Shown: piece by piece, positions 17,279 through 25,525 of the stretch | How the letters are laid out: every line of letters starts with the position of its first letter | Numbering within the stretch: the stretch's first letter is position 1 | Notes under the pieces: generated by a model | Database searches by the model: none | What the model saw: only the letters and a program-made list of their open reading frames with translations | Told to the model about the DNA's origin: nothing | Position numbers and translations under genes: made by a program | Assembly (NCBI RefSeq): GCF_013302895.1 | Contig: NZ_VJOK01000001.1 | Span: forward strand, 7,425,378 to 7,489,377 | Length of the DNA: 64,000 nt | Direction: 5' to 3' | Origin: Streptomyces albus subsp. chlorinus | Lineage (GTDB): Bacteria > Actinomycetota > Actinomycetes > Streptomycetales > Streptomycetaceae

Positions 17279-19753
17279 ATGGCTCCCATGGAAACCGACG
17301 GCCCGCGAGGGCGGTCGACGACACGCAGGCGCCGTACCGTGCGCCTGCGCACCCTGCTTATTTGGCTGGCAATCGTCCCCATTCTGGCGATGAGCGCCCA
17401 AGTGGGCATGACCGTACGGACGTTGCTGGACCAGTCGGAGCACCTGCGCTCCGACGTGGCGGTCGGCGAGCGGGTCGGCGTGCCCCTGTCCAGACTGATG
17501 GTCCAGGTGCAGGCCGAGCGGACGGCGACCGCCGCACGGTGGGCGGGCGGCTCCGTGTCCGCGGAGGAACTGCGCGGCAAGCGCCTGGCCACGGACCGGG
17601 CCGTGGACGAACTGCTCCGGTCGGCGGACAGAGCCCCGGCGGAGCGGCCCGAGACCGGGCGTCACATCGCGAAGCTGAAGCACAACCTCGCGGACCTGGC
17701 CGCGTACCGCGAGCGTGCGGACACCCGCAGGGGAGGCGCGGAACGGACGATCAGCTACTACTCCGGCCTGATCGACCACATGATCCACGTGTACCAGGAC
17801 GAGTTCAGCCACGCACAGGACGCTGATTTCATCCAGGCGAGCGGCGTGGTCGTCACGATGTTCTCGGTGTCCGAGATGGTGTCCCGGGAGACCGCCCTGC
17901 TCGTGTCGGCCGGGCCGTCCAGGCGGCTGAGTTCCTCGGGGTTCACCGAATTCGTCAACTCGGTCGGATCGCAGCGGTATCAGTACTCCGAGTGGGTCGA
18001 GCCGTATCTCGCGGCCGAGGACAGAGCGGCCTACCAGCGGATCATCGGCTCCGACGGCTGGAAGACCAAGGAGCGCATCGAGAACGCGGTCATCTCCGAC
18101 CACCGGAACCTCGGGTCCGGCGTCAGGCTGCCGAGGGAGGTCCGCGCCTGGCAGGCCGCGCACCAACAGTTCGTGGGGCGCCTTGACGCCCTCAACGTGA
18201 AGCAGGCGCGCGACGTCATCGCACGGGCCGACGCCAAGGCCGCGAAACTGGAGACGCAGGTCGCCTGGCTGATCGTCGGAAACGGCGGAGCCCTGCTGGC
18301 CGTCGCGGCCGTCATCGTGTTCACCACGCGCTCCGTGCTCCGCCGCCTGAACCGTCTGCACCGGCGTACGGTGGCCATCGCCGAGGACACGCTGCCGGGT
18401 GTCGTGGCCCGGCTCCGGCGTGGCCAGCCGGTCGATGACGACGCCCTGCCGGCGGTCAGCGGGGACCAGGACGAGGTCGGACGTATCAGCGACGCGTTCG
18501 CCCGGGTCGTCTCGGTCTCCGTCGACGGGCATGCGCAGCTCGCGGCCGAGCGCCATGGCTTCGGTGTGTTCGCCGCCGGCATAGCCTCGCGCACCGGGAA
18601 CCTGGTCAGCCGTCAGCTGGCACTCACCGACGAACTTCAGGACGCCTTCGGCCACGACGAAGAGCTTCTCGCCGGGTTGATGCGGTCCGACCAGCTGACG
18701 GTGGGTATGCGGCGGCAGATCGAGAACCTGCTCATCCTGGCGGGCGGCGAGATCCCTGATCCGCACACCGAGCCCATGCGCGTCGCCGACCTGCTGCGCG
18801 AAGCCGCGGCGGAGGTCGAGGACTTCCGGCGGATCGAGCGTCAGGCCCTGGACGAGATCAGCGTGGAACCGCGGGTGGTCAGCGAGATCAGCCACCTCCT
18901 GGCGGAACTCCTCGACAACGCCACGCGGTTCTCGCCGCCGCAGTCGAAGGTGGTCGTACGTGGCGAACTCGTGTCAGACGGGTTGCTGGTCGAGATCGAG
19001 GACCGTGGCCCCCGGGTGACCGCCGCGACCTACGAGGAGATGAACGCACGCCTGCGCTCGGCCCCGCCGTATTCCGTCCTGGCCGAGAACGCGCACCGGC
19101 TCGGTCTCTTCGTGGTCGGCCACCTCGCCGAACAGCTCGGCGCGACGGTGACGCTGCGCCGCTCGGTATACGGGGGGACGTCGGCCGTGGTCATCCTTCC
19201 CGAGAATCTGCTGGTTCCGACCGAATCGGCCCGGGCGGGAACGGAAACCTCTCGTGCGTCGGAGCCGTCCGCCCCGGCACCGGGCCTTCTCGTCGGTCCC
19301 GGGGGCGGGCCCCGGGACAAGCCCGAGGACGAACCCAGGGGTAAATCCCAGGACGAGCCCACGGGCGGACGCCAGGACGACGGCGGGAACGAGGGCAACG
19401 GGGAAGGCGCAGGCGAAAGCGAAAACGAAGGCGAAGGCGAAGGCGAAAGCCCGCCCGGTCCCATCGTGCGTACGAAGAGCGGGCTGCCCAGCCGTCGGAA
19501 GCCCGGAAGCTCGCCCGGACGGCCGGCGAGTGAGCCTCCGGCCCCTTCCGCGGCACCGGACCGACAGGCGAAGCCCGCCCTCCCCGAGCGGGTACCGCAG
19601 GCCCACATCGCCAAGCAGCTCCGCGCGCCACGCACAGCGGAAACCGCCACCGGGCAGGACGCGGCGACGCCGGAAGAGGTGGCTGACGCCTGGGCGGACT
19701 ACGAACACGGCACCCAGACAGTGGAAGAAGAGCTCCGACAGGATCAGCCATGA
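17279..19753 (+). CDS. cvnA: conservon sensor-kinase-like protein (CvnA type) with nitrate/nitrite-sensing domain
   Basis: Up to 824 residues; ATG 17279 and ATG 17288 are both possible (GAGGA at 17271). TM1 is TLLIWLAIVPILAMSAQVG. An extracellular nitrate/nitrite-sensor (NIT-like) helical domain follows (SRLMVQVQAERTATAARW, MVSRETALLVSAG). TM2 (LIVGNGGALLAVAAVIVF) leads into HAMP and a degenerate His region. The ATPase N box is LLAELLDNATRFSPP and the G region IEDRGPRVT. The C-terminal 200 residues are disordered, with acidic EGEGEGES and Lys/Pro repeats. Streptomyces conservons encode A-B-C-D signalling sets resembling eukaryotic G-protein systems. It overlaps cvnB by ATGA. Confidence 0.9.
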   Translation: MAPMETDGPRGRSTTRRRRTVRLRTLLIWLAIVPILAMSAQVGMTVRTLLDQSEHLRSDVAVGERVGVPLSRLMVQVQAERTATAARWAGGSVSAEELRGKRLATDRAVDELLRSADRAPAERPETGRHIAKLKHNLADLAAYRERADTRRGGAERTISYYSGLIDHMIHVYQDEFSHAQDADFIQASGVVVTMFSVSEMVSRETALLVSAGPSRRLSSSGFTEFVNSVGSQRYQYSEWVEPYLAAEDRAAYQRIIGSDGWKTKERIENAVISDHRNLGSGVRLPREVRAWQAAHQQFVGRLDALNVKQARDVIARADAKAAKLETQVAWLIVGNGGALLAVAAVIVFTTRSVLRRLNRLHRRTVAIAEDTLPGVVARLRRGQPVDDDALPAVSGDQDEVGRISDAFARVVSVSVDGHAQLAAERHGFGVFAAGIASRTGNLVSRQLALTDELQDAFGHDEELLAGLMRSDQLTVGMRRQIENLLILAGGEIPDPHTEPMRVADLLREAAAEVEDFRRIERQALDEISVEPRVVSEISHLLAELLDNATRFSPPQSKVVVRGELVSDGLLVEIEDRGPRVTAATYEEMNARLRSAPPYSVLAENAHRLGLFVVGHLAEQLGATVTLRRSVYGGTSAVVILPENLLVPTESARAGTETSRASEPSAPAPGLLVGPGGGPRDKPEDEPRGKSQDEPTGGRQDDGGNEGNGEGAGESENEGEGEGESPPGPIVRTKSGLPSRRKPGSSPGRPASEPPAPSAAPDRQAKPALPERVPQAHIAKQLRAPRTAETATGQDAATPEEVADAWADYEHGTQTVEEELRQDQP
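19403..19450. repeat. GGCGAA-type hexamer repeats in cvnA
   Basis: An imperfect run of (G/C)GCGAA(A/G) hexamers coding for the Glu/Gly/Ser-rich part of the CvnA tail. It can expand or contract without changing frame. Confidence 0.7.
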
Positions 19754-20151
19754 CGACAACGAACGACATGATCTACAGCGTCCTGGACAACAACCTGAGC
19801 AGGATCGCAGGTGTCCAAGGAGCCGTCCTCCTGTCCAACGACGGGATCAAACTCAGCTCGTACCAGCTGGAACGGGACCGGGCGGAGCGCATAGCCGCCG
19901 CGGCCTCCGGCATCGCGGCCACCATGAAGGCGCTGTCCAGGGAGATCGACGGCGGCCGGGTGATCCGCCAGCTGGTGGAGCTGGATAACAGTTACCTCTG
20001 CATCGTCGGATGCGGGGAGGGCAGCACGCTCATCGTGGTGACCTCCCGCAAGGCGCGGCTCGGTGAGCTGGGTGGGGAAGCCGTGCGGACCGCCCAGGCG
20101 CTCGGTGAGTGGCTGAGCACGCCTGAGCGCGGCGGGACGCAGCCGTCGTAA
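19750..20151 (+). CDS. cvnB: roadblock/LC7-domain protein (CvnB type)
   Basis: A 133-residue protein of the roadblock/longin fold: SVLDNNLSRIAGVQGAVLLS, NDGIKLSSYQLERD, IAAAASGIAATMKALS and a final strand-helix (STLIVVTSRKARLGEL). In conservons the roadblock protein acts as scaffold or GTPase-activating partner for the CvnD GTPase. Its start overlaps the cvnA stop (ATGA) and its TAA overlaps the cvnC ATG (TAATG), so the four genes form one tightly coupled operon. Confidence 0.93.
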   Translation: MTTTNDMIYSVLDNNLSRIAGVQGAVLLSNDGIKLSSYQLERDRAERIAAAASGIAATMKALSREIDGGRVIRQLVELDNSYLCIVGCGEGSTLIVVTSRKARLGELGGEAVRTAQALGEWLSTPERGGTQPS

Positions 20152-20522
20152 TGGCGGACGAGCCCGAGCCGCGACAGGGCGGCAGCCGCCGGACGCGGTT
20201 GTACGCGCTGACCGATGGCCGTACGGAGGCTGCCCGCACCGTCCTCACCATGGAGACCACGATCACGGCGGTGGCCGTCGCCGACGGTCACGCCGGTCTG
20301 CCCACCGAGTGGCAGGCCGTCCTCGCCATGTGTCCGCCACCGGGCGGCCTGGCGGTCGCCGAGATCGCGGCGCGCATGCACATGCGCCTCACTCCGACGA
20401 CGCTTCTTCTCGGTGAACTCGCGGACCGGGGGCTGATCACACACCGGCCGCCCCTGAAGGAGACCGAGACCACCAACGTCCACCTGCTCATGAGAATCAG
20501 GGACAACCTTGCCCGGATATGA
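20151..20522 (+). CDS. cvnC: DUF742 protein (CvnC type)
   Basis: A 123-residue protein with the DUF742 pattern: RLYALTDGR at the N terminus, then a winged-helix-like region (AVLAMCPPPGGLAVAEIAAR, MRLTPTTLLLGELADRGLI) and a C-terminal LLMRIRDNL. DUF742 proteins are the third member of every conservon. A DNA-binding-like fold is suggested, but the role is not settled. Its end overlaps the cvnD start. Confidence 0.93.
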   Translation: MADEPEPRQGGSRRTRLYALTDGRTEAARTVLTMETTITAVAVADGHAGLPTEWQAVLAMCPPPGGLAVAEIAARMHMRLTPTTLLLGELADRGLITHRPPLKETETTNVHLLMRIRDNLARI

Positions 20523-21099
20523 CACCCCTGCCCAGGAAGTTCGTCCCGTCAAGATCCTCATCGCTGGGGGATTCGGCGTCGGCAAGACGACCCTGGTCGA
20601 GACGGTCTCCGAGATCGAGCCGTTGCGGACCGAGGAGCGGCTGACGAGCGCGGGCGTCGGCGTCGACGACCTCGACGGCATCGAGTCCAAGGCGGTCACC
20701 ACCGTCGCGATGGACTTCGGCCGCATCACCCTCACCGACGCACAGGTCGTCCTCTACCTGTTCGGCACACCGGGCCAGGAGCGCTTCTGGTTCATGTGGG
20801 ACGACCTGCTGAACGGGGCACTCGGGGCGATCGTGCTGGTCGACACACGACGCCTCGACCGCAGCTTCCCGGCTGTCGACTTCTTCGAGAACCGGGGACT
20901 TCCCTTCGTGGTCGGTGCGAACTGTTTCCACGGAGAACAGCCGTACACCGTCGAAGAGATCCGGGCGGCGCTTCATCTGGTCGACCCGGAGACACCCGTC
21001 CTCCTGCTCGACGCCCGCTCCCGGGACGACGTGCGCGGTGCGCTGCTCTCGCTGCTGGACATGCTCATCGCCCGAGCGGACGTCGTGGCATCCGGCTGA
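20509..21099 (+). CDS. cvnD: small Ras-like GTPase (CvnD type)
   Basis: A 196-residue protein that starts with TTG 20509 inside the end of cvnC. P-loop GGFGVGKT is at residues 20-27. The G3 region GTPGQERF and the ANCF region in place of NKxD follow the pattern of the MglA/ATP-GTP-binding family. GTP hydrolysis probably switches signalling from the CvnA receptor. The operon ends here: the familiar cytochrome P450 genes seen after some conservons are absent, and a PstS-like gene follows 430 bases later. Confidence 0.93.
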   Translation: MPGYDTPAQEVRPVKILIAGGFGVGKTTLVETVSEIEPLRTEERLTSAGVGVDDLDGIESKAVTTVAMDFGRITLTDAQVVLYLFGTPGQERFWFMWDDLLNGALGAIVLVDTRRLDRSFPAVDFFENRGLPFVVGANCFHGEQPYTVEEIRAALHLVDPETPVLLLDARSRDDVRGALLSLLDMLIARADVVASG

Positions 21100-21529
21100 C
21101 CCGGAAGAGGGCCGCACATGCACGGGTCCTCGTGTGCGGCTGAAGGCCATCATCGTCCTGGATCCGCAGCCTCTGCCACACGCTTCAGGGACAGGAGGTG
21201 CTGGAGTCGCTCGGATCCCGTTCGCACTCTTCCAACGAGGCTCCCTCGAAGACCGCGGCAGGGAGGAGCCCCAGCCCTACCAGGAAGAACGCCGCTCCTG
21301 TCGCGCCGCAGTACCGGGAGATGCGGGTTGCCGCGGCCGCGAGGACGCTGATGCCCCGGCCCGGCGGGGGCGTCGATGTGTTCATGTTCGCGGTTCACTC
21401 CGAAGCCGCACTCCGTGCACCTGGAATTCGTTCGGCCGCTCTTCCATCGGATTGCTGAACGGGAGCCGTTGCAGGCTCGTTCTCAATGCCAGCCGTACGC
21501 AGTGGGCCCGATGCCAAGGACCGGGGAAC
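21100..21529. other. gap between the conservon and the PstS-like gene
   Basis: No gene recognised. GTTCA-type heptamers at 21380 and 21393 vaguely recall PhoP (PHO-box) units but are spaced 13 rather than 11 bases, so the match is weak. Confidence 0.35.
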
Positions 21530-22504
21530 GTGAACGCATCCACGAGGCCGAGAGCGCTCTTCAACGTCATCGTACTGGCCCTTGTCGCCTTCTTCGCTTT
21601 GAGCGCGTGCGGGATCACTCATTTCTGGCGGGAGTCGGCTGGGGAGGAGAGACTCACGGGCAGGGTGAGGGTGGACGGTTCCAGCACCGTCGCCCCGCTG
21701 GCCACGGCCGCCGCGCAGTTCTACGCCGACAAGCAGCCCGGCGTCCGGGTAACCGTCAAAACCTCCGGCACCGGTGGAGGCTTCAAGAAGTTCTGCGCGG
21801 GCGCCACGGACATCACCGACGCCTCACGGGTGATCAAGGAGACGGAGAAGGCGGCATGTGAGAAGAAGGGCGTCAGGTACGAAAAGCTGTCGCTCGCCAA
21901 TGACGCCCTGACCGTCGTGGTCAACAAGAACGCGCACTGGGTGGACTGCCTCTCGACCGAGCAGCTGAAGCGGATCTGGGAACCGGGCTCCGACATCACG
22001 AACTGGCACCAGGTCGACCCGCGCTTTCCCGACGAGCCCCTGGTCCTTTTCGGCCCCGACAGGGACTCGGGCACATTCGACTACTTCACCAGGGCCATCA
22101 ACGGCGAAGAGGGCGCCTCCCGCACCGACTACAGGCCGACCGCGGACGACAACGACACGGTTCGGGGCGTCGCCGGTTCCCGGGGAGGGATGGGCTACTT
22201 CGGCTTCTCCTACTCCGAGGAGAACGAGAGCAACCTCAAATCCCTCATGATCGACGCCGGGGACGGTTGCGTCGTCCCCAGCGTCACAAGCGTGCAGGAC
22301 GGCACGTACAAGCCGCTGTCCCGGCCCCTGTTCATCTACTCCACCACGAAAGCGCTGAAGCGGCCGGAGGTGGAGGACTTCGTGGAGTACTTCGTCGAGC
22401 ACCACGCCAACATCACGGCGAGCACCCGGTTCGTCCCGCTCGACTCCGCGCAGGCACGCAAGCTCAAGTCGGACCTCAAGAGACTCAAGGCAGCGGCCGG
22501 GTGA
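21530..22504 (+). CDS. PstS-like phosphate-binding lipoprotein
   Basis: A 324-residue protein starting at GTG 21530 (AAGGA 12 bases upstream). A lipoprotein signal is clear: VIVLALVAFFALSACG, with lipobox L-S-A-C. The mature part matches PBP-like phosphate-binding proteins: RVRVDGSSTVAPLATAAA (phosphate-loop Ser/Thr), VTVKTSGTGGGFKKFCAGA, TDITDASR and GPDRDSGTFDYF. Lone PstS homologues without pstCAB occur in actinomycetes and may bind phosphate or act as extracellular sensors; no permease genes are nearby. Three tandem hairpins begin at its stop codon. Confidence 0.9.
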   Translation: MNASTRPRALFNVIVLALVAFFALSACGITHFWRESAGEERLTGRVRVDGSSTVAPLATAAAQFYADKQPGVRVTVKTSGTGGGFKKFCAGATDITDASRVIKETEKAACEKKGVRYEKLSLANDALTVVVNKNAHWVDCLSTEQLKRIWEPGSDITNWHQVDPRFPDEPLVLFGPDRDSGTFDYFTRAINGEEGASRTDYRPTADDNDTVRGVAGSRGGMGYFGFSYSEENESNLKSLMIDAGDGCVVPSVTSVQDGTYKPLSRPLFIYSTTKALKRPEVEDFVEYFVEHHANITASTRFVPLDSAQARKLKSDLKRLKAAAG

Positions 22505-22506
22505 TT

Positions 22507-22566
22507 CCGCCTCCGCGAGGCGCGGGCCGCCTCCGCGAGGCGCGGGCCGCCTCTGCGAGGCGCGGG
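22507..22566 (+). terminator. three tandem 20-bp hairpin repeats after the PstS-like gene
   Basis: Three consecutive 20-bp copies (22507-22526, 22527-22546, 22547-22566; the last has one C-to-T change). Each contains a CGCCTC-n3-GAGGCG hairpin. They start 3 bases after the stop codon and probably act as a terminator or mRNA 3' stabiliser. Confidence 0.7.
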
Positions 22567-22744
22567 CGTACCTTGCGGTCGGCGCCGGGCTGACCCGGCC
22601 CGGACCTCGCGTGCCTCTGGCCTGGCCCGATCGGCGGCGGAGTCACCAGACCCGAGCCTATCGGCATAGCCGCCGCACACACCACGAACTCACGCGATCA
22701 CCGTGTGTGCCGAGCCGCAGGTCCCACGGTCGTATCGGACGTCG

Positions 22745-23329
22745 TTATGCGTGCAACGCCTGCGACAGCGCGTCAACGGTCACGTCCACGATGGCCGTGA
22801 GCTGCGCCGGGCTCGCCCCGGCCCTGCTCATGACGGCGAGCGACTGGTTCACAGCCGCCGCGTGAACGGCGAAAGCCTCGGCGTCCTGGTCGGTGAGTCG
22901 GCCGGCCTTCAGTGCGGCGCGCAGGCGCGCGCGCTGGGAGCCGAGCGCCTGCTTGGCGTGCGCAGCGACCTTCGGGCTCAGTACTGGAATTGCCATGGCC
23001 GACTGGGCGATCAGGCATCCATCAGGTAGTCCGGGATCGGCTATGCGCTCGAGGGTGACCTCGAAGAACCCACGAACAGCGGCAACGGGTTCCGAGGCCG
23101 CACACGACAGGGCGGCGTCGTACTTCGCCCCGTAGCGCGCGGCGTAGAGGTCCAGGCAGCGCAAAAAGAGCGTGTCCTTGTCGCCGAGGGAGGAGTAGAT
23201 GGAACTGCGGTTCAGGCCGGTTGCCCGGGACAAATCGTCCAATGAGGTGTCGGCGTAGCCGTCGCGCCAGAACTGGATCATCGCGGCGTCGAGCGCCGTG
23301 TCCATGTCGAACTGCTTCTTGCCTGCCAC
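22745..23329 (-). CDS. TetR-family regulator, likely repressor of the hydrolase at 23546
   Basis: A 194-residue regulator beginning MAGKKQFDMDTAL. HTH: FWRDGYADTSLDDLSRATGL and NRSSIYSSLGDKDTLFLRCL. The C-terminal domain (GCLIAQSAMAIPVLSP, AAAVNQSLAVMSRAGASP) belongs to the TetR_C_16-like group. It is divergent from the alpha/beta hydrolase with a 216-base gap holding a perfect 9-bp inverted repeat, the likely operator. Confidence 0.92.
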   Translation of the reverse strand: MAGKKQFDMDTALDAAMIQFWRDGYADTSLDDLSRATGLNRSSIYSSLGDKDTLFLRCLDLYAARYGAKYDAALSCAASEPVAAVRGFFEVTLERIADPGLPDGCLIAQSAMAIPVLSPKVAAHAKQALGSQRARLRAALKAGRLTDQDAEAFAVHAAAVNQSLAVMSRAGASPAQLTAIVDVTVDALSQALHA

Positions 23330-23384
23330 GCGGCCACTTCCTTGCCGATGCGTCGATGGTTGGGGCTGTGTCGCGCACCATTCT

Positions 23385-23408
23385 ATCTTGAACTGCTCGG
23401 TTCAAGAT
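23385..23408. promoter_or_regulatory. TetR operator: perfect inverted repeat
   Basis: ATCTTGAAC, 6-base spacer, GTTCAAGAT: perfect 9-bp arms, AT-rich against a GC-rich background, between the divergent tetR (22745-23329) and hydrolase (23546) genes. Confidence 0.8.
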
Positions 23409-23545
23409 GTGTTAGCCTTCAAGCGTGGTCAGGCCGGGCATACCGCGCACTTTTCGTGACCGCACGAGAAACACACAGCTCGTGGCCCCAGCCGCCGTCA
23501 GCCACACCGTCCCAACCGCACACCTGACACCGACGGAGGACCCCT

Positions 23546-24484
23546 GTGACCGGCCCCGCAACCAGCACTCCGCATGCCTTCGAAAGCAACCCCGTCCGTG
23601 ACCTGCCCCTACAGCATCTGGCCGGTTTCACCCACCGCTGGGTCGACGCGGACGGCGTCCGCCTCCACGCCGTCGAAGGCGGACGGCCGGGCGCCCCGGC
23701 CGTCGTCCTGCTCGCCGGGTTCCCGCAAACCTGGTGGGCCTGGCGAAAGGTGATGCCCGGCCTCGCCCACCAATTCCACGTCATCGCGATTGATCTGCCT
23801 GGTCAGGGCCACTCCGAGCGTCCGGAGCGCAGCTACGACACGCACACGGTCGCCGCGCACGTCCAGGCCGCCGTGAAGGCCCTCGGAGTGTCGACGTACT
23901 CCCTGGTCGCCCACGACATCGGTGCCTGGGTCGCTTTCTCCCTCGCCCTCAACTTCGAGAACCACCTGCGCCGGCTCGCTCTGCTCGACGCCGGGATTCC
24001 CGGTATCACTCTCCCGGAGGCGATCCCCACCGATCCGGATCGAGCGTGGAAGACGTGGCATTTCGCGTTCCACCTCGTGCCCGACCTGCCCGAGACGCTG
24101 CTTGCCGGCCGTGAACGCGAGTACGTCGACTGGTTCCTGAAGGTGAAGACTCTGTCTCCCGACACGTTCGACGACGCCGAAGTCGACCACTACGCGGCGT
24201 CCGTCGCCGCCGAGGGCGGCCTGCGCGCTTCCCTCGCGTACTACCGGGACGCCGCCGAGTCTGCGCGCAAGAACCGCGAAGCGCTCGAGTCGCGGCACCT
24301 GAGCGTGCCCGTCCTCGGAATCTCCAGCAGTCACGGTTCCATTCCGGACATGGCCGCCTCCATCGGCCCATGGGCCGACAACACCACCCGCGTCATCGTG
24401 CCCGACGCCGGACACTTCATCCCCGACGAGCAGCCCGAAGCCGTCGCCGCCGCGGTAACGGACTTCATCGCCGCCGACGACTGA
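23546..24484 (+). CDS. alpha/beta hydrolase of the epoxide hydrolase / haloalkane dehalogenase type
   Basis: A 312-residue protein starting at GTG 23546 (GGAGGA upstream). Family motifs: oxyanion HGxP-equivalent LLAGFPQTWWAW, IDLPGQGHSERP, nucleophile elbow SLVAHDIGAWVAF with Asp as the nucleophile (epoxide hydrolase and dehalogenase type rather than Ser), and catalytic His in VPDAGHFIPDEQPE. A cap domain lies between residues about 145 and 225. Substrates of such enzymes are epoxides, haloalkanes or fluoroacetate-like compounds. Expression is probably controlled by the divergent TetR via the operator at 23385. Confidence 0.9.
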   Translation: MTGPATSTPHAFESNPVRDLPLQHLAGFTHRWVDADGVRLHAVEGGRPGAPAVVLLAGFPQTWWAWRKVMPGLAHQFHVIAIDLPGQGHSERPERSYDTHTVAAHVQAAVKALGVSTYSLVAHDIGAWVAFSLALNFENHLRRLALLDAGIPGITLPEAIPTDPDRAWKTWHFAFHLVPDLPETLLAGREREYVDWFLKVKTLSPDTFDDAEVDHYAASVAAEGGLRASLAYYRDAAESARKNREALESRHLSVPVLGISSSHGSIPDMAASIGPWADNTTRVIVPDAGHFIPDEQPEAVAAAVTDFIAADD

Positions 24485-24889
24485 CGCCCCTCGAACTCGC
24501 CCGACCGCCCCGTCCATGGCCGCCCGAAACTCGGACGACCAAGTCCGACGACCACCTCCTGGCCGGGTGGAGGAACATGGGACGGCAGCGGGGCGGGCGG
24601 CGACACCGAGATGGGGGGATCGGGTGCCCACTCGGCTGCGCGTCGGCCGGGGGCGCCGGGCAGGACTGATGCGTTCTCAGCCGGCGAGATGAGCCGATCG
24701 CCTGTCTCATCTTTCCTGTGGATCGATGAGTTGCAGCGGACCGAACAGGGATGGAAACGTGCCGGGTTGGCGTACGTTCCGGGGGGTGCCGGAGCATCGT
24801 CGAGTGGCGGGGGACCGGTGCCAGATCTGGCCGGGCGGGCGGACCTGGTTGTTCGGCCGGGCTCTCTCCCGCGGCTTCGGTAAGCGTCT
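24485..24889. other. convergent gap
   Basis: Lies between the ends of the hydrolase (+) and a tetR gene (-). No gene or clear terminator recognised. Confidence 0.4.
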
Positions 24890-25462
24890 TCAGCGCACCA
24901 GGAGTTCGATGGCGACCTTCAGCCGTTCGAGGTAGAACTCCCGTGATGCGGCCTGATGCTTGAGGCCGATCGATGCGCTGATCATCGTCTGTGCGACAAG
25001 GGGGGCAGCCTCTCGTCCTGACTCGACGGCGATCGCTTCTGTGATCAGTTCCTCGAAACGTCGCGGCGCGGTCTCGGCGATCTCTCCGAGGAGGTCGGGG
25101 TTGTCCTCGATGATCGCCGAGACATCGCGCGTCAGCGGGCCGATGTAGCGGCCCGCCCACTGGTCGAACGCTTCGACGAGGCGCTGTGGAAGGGGACGGC
25201 CGGTGTCGGCCAGGACATGTTCGACCGCTGTGATGTCCCGCTCCAGGGCCTGGGCGACCGCGGCACGGAACAGAGTCTCCTTCGAGGAGAAGAGGAAGTA
25301 GAGCCCGGGCCGGGAGATGTGCGCCGCCCGCGCCACCTCCTCCATCGAGGTCTTCCGGTAACCGAAGCGCGCGAACGTGACCATGGCGGAGTCCAGAACC
25401 ATGGTCCGGCGGTCGGTACCGGCGACTGTCGACGGCCGGTGGCCGGCATCGGGACTGCTCAT
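24890..25462 (-). CDS. TetR-family regulator, likely repressor of the SDR gene
   Basis: A 190-residue regulator. The HTH is canonical: FARFGYRKTSMEEVARAAHI and SRPGLYFLFSSKETLFRAAV (residues about 30-70). The ligand domain is helical with no recognised subfamily motif. It is divergent from the SDR gene (25526). The 63-base gap contains an inverted repeat overlapping both promoters, consistent with autorepression plus repression of the reductase. Confidence 0.92.
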   Translation of the reverse strand: MSSPDAGHRPSTVAGTDRRTMVLDSAMVTFARFGYRKTSMEEVARAAHISRPGLYFLFSSKETLFRAAVAQALERDITAVEHVLADTGRPLPQRLVEAFDQWAGRYIGPLTRDVSAIIEDNPDLLGEIAETAPRRFEELITEAIAVESGREAAPLVAQTMISASIGLKHQAASREFYLERLKVAIELLVR

Positions 25463-25488
25463 GGACCGAGCATACGAGTGAGAGTCGT

Positions 25489-25518
25489 ACTATACAAATC
25501 AAGTCTACTGAGTATAGT
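25489..25518. promoter_or_regulatory. TetR operator: ACTATAC / GTATAGT inverted repeat
   Basis: Perfect 7-bp arms (25489-25495 and 25512-25518) with a 16-base AT-rich spacer, between the divergent tetR and SDR starts. It would overlap both promoters. Confidence 0.7.
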
Positions 25519-25525
25519 CGCCGCC

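Noticed and set aside
21380..21436. PhoP (PHO-box) site before the PstS-like gene
   Set aside because: GTTCA units are present but spaced 13 bases rather than 11, with weak consensus match; not claimed.
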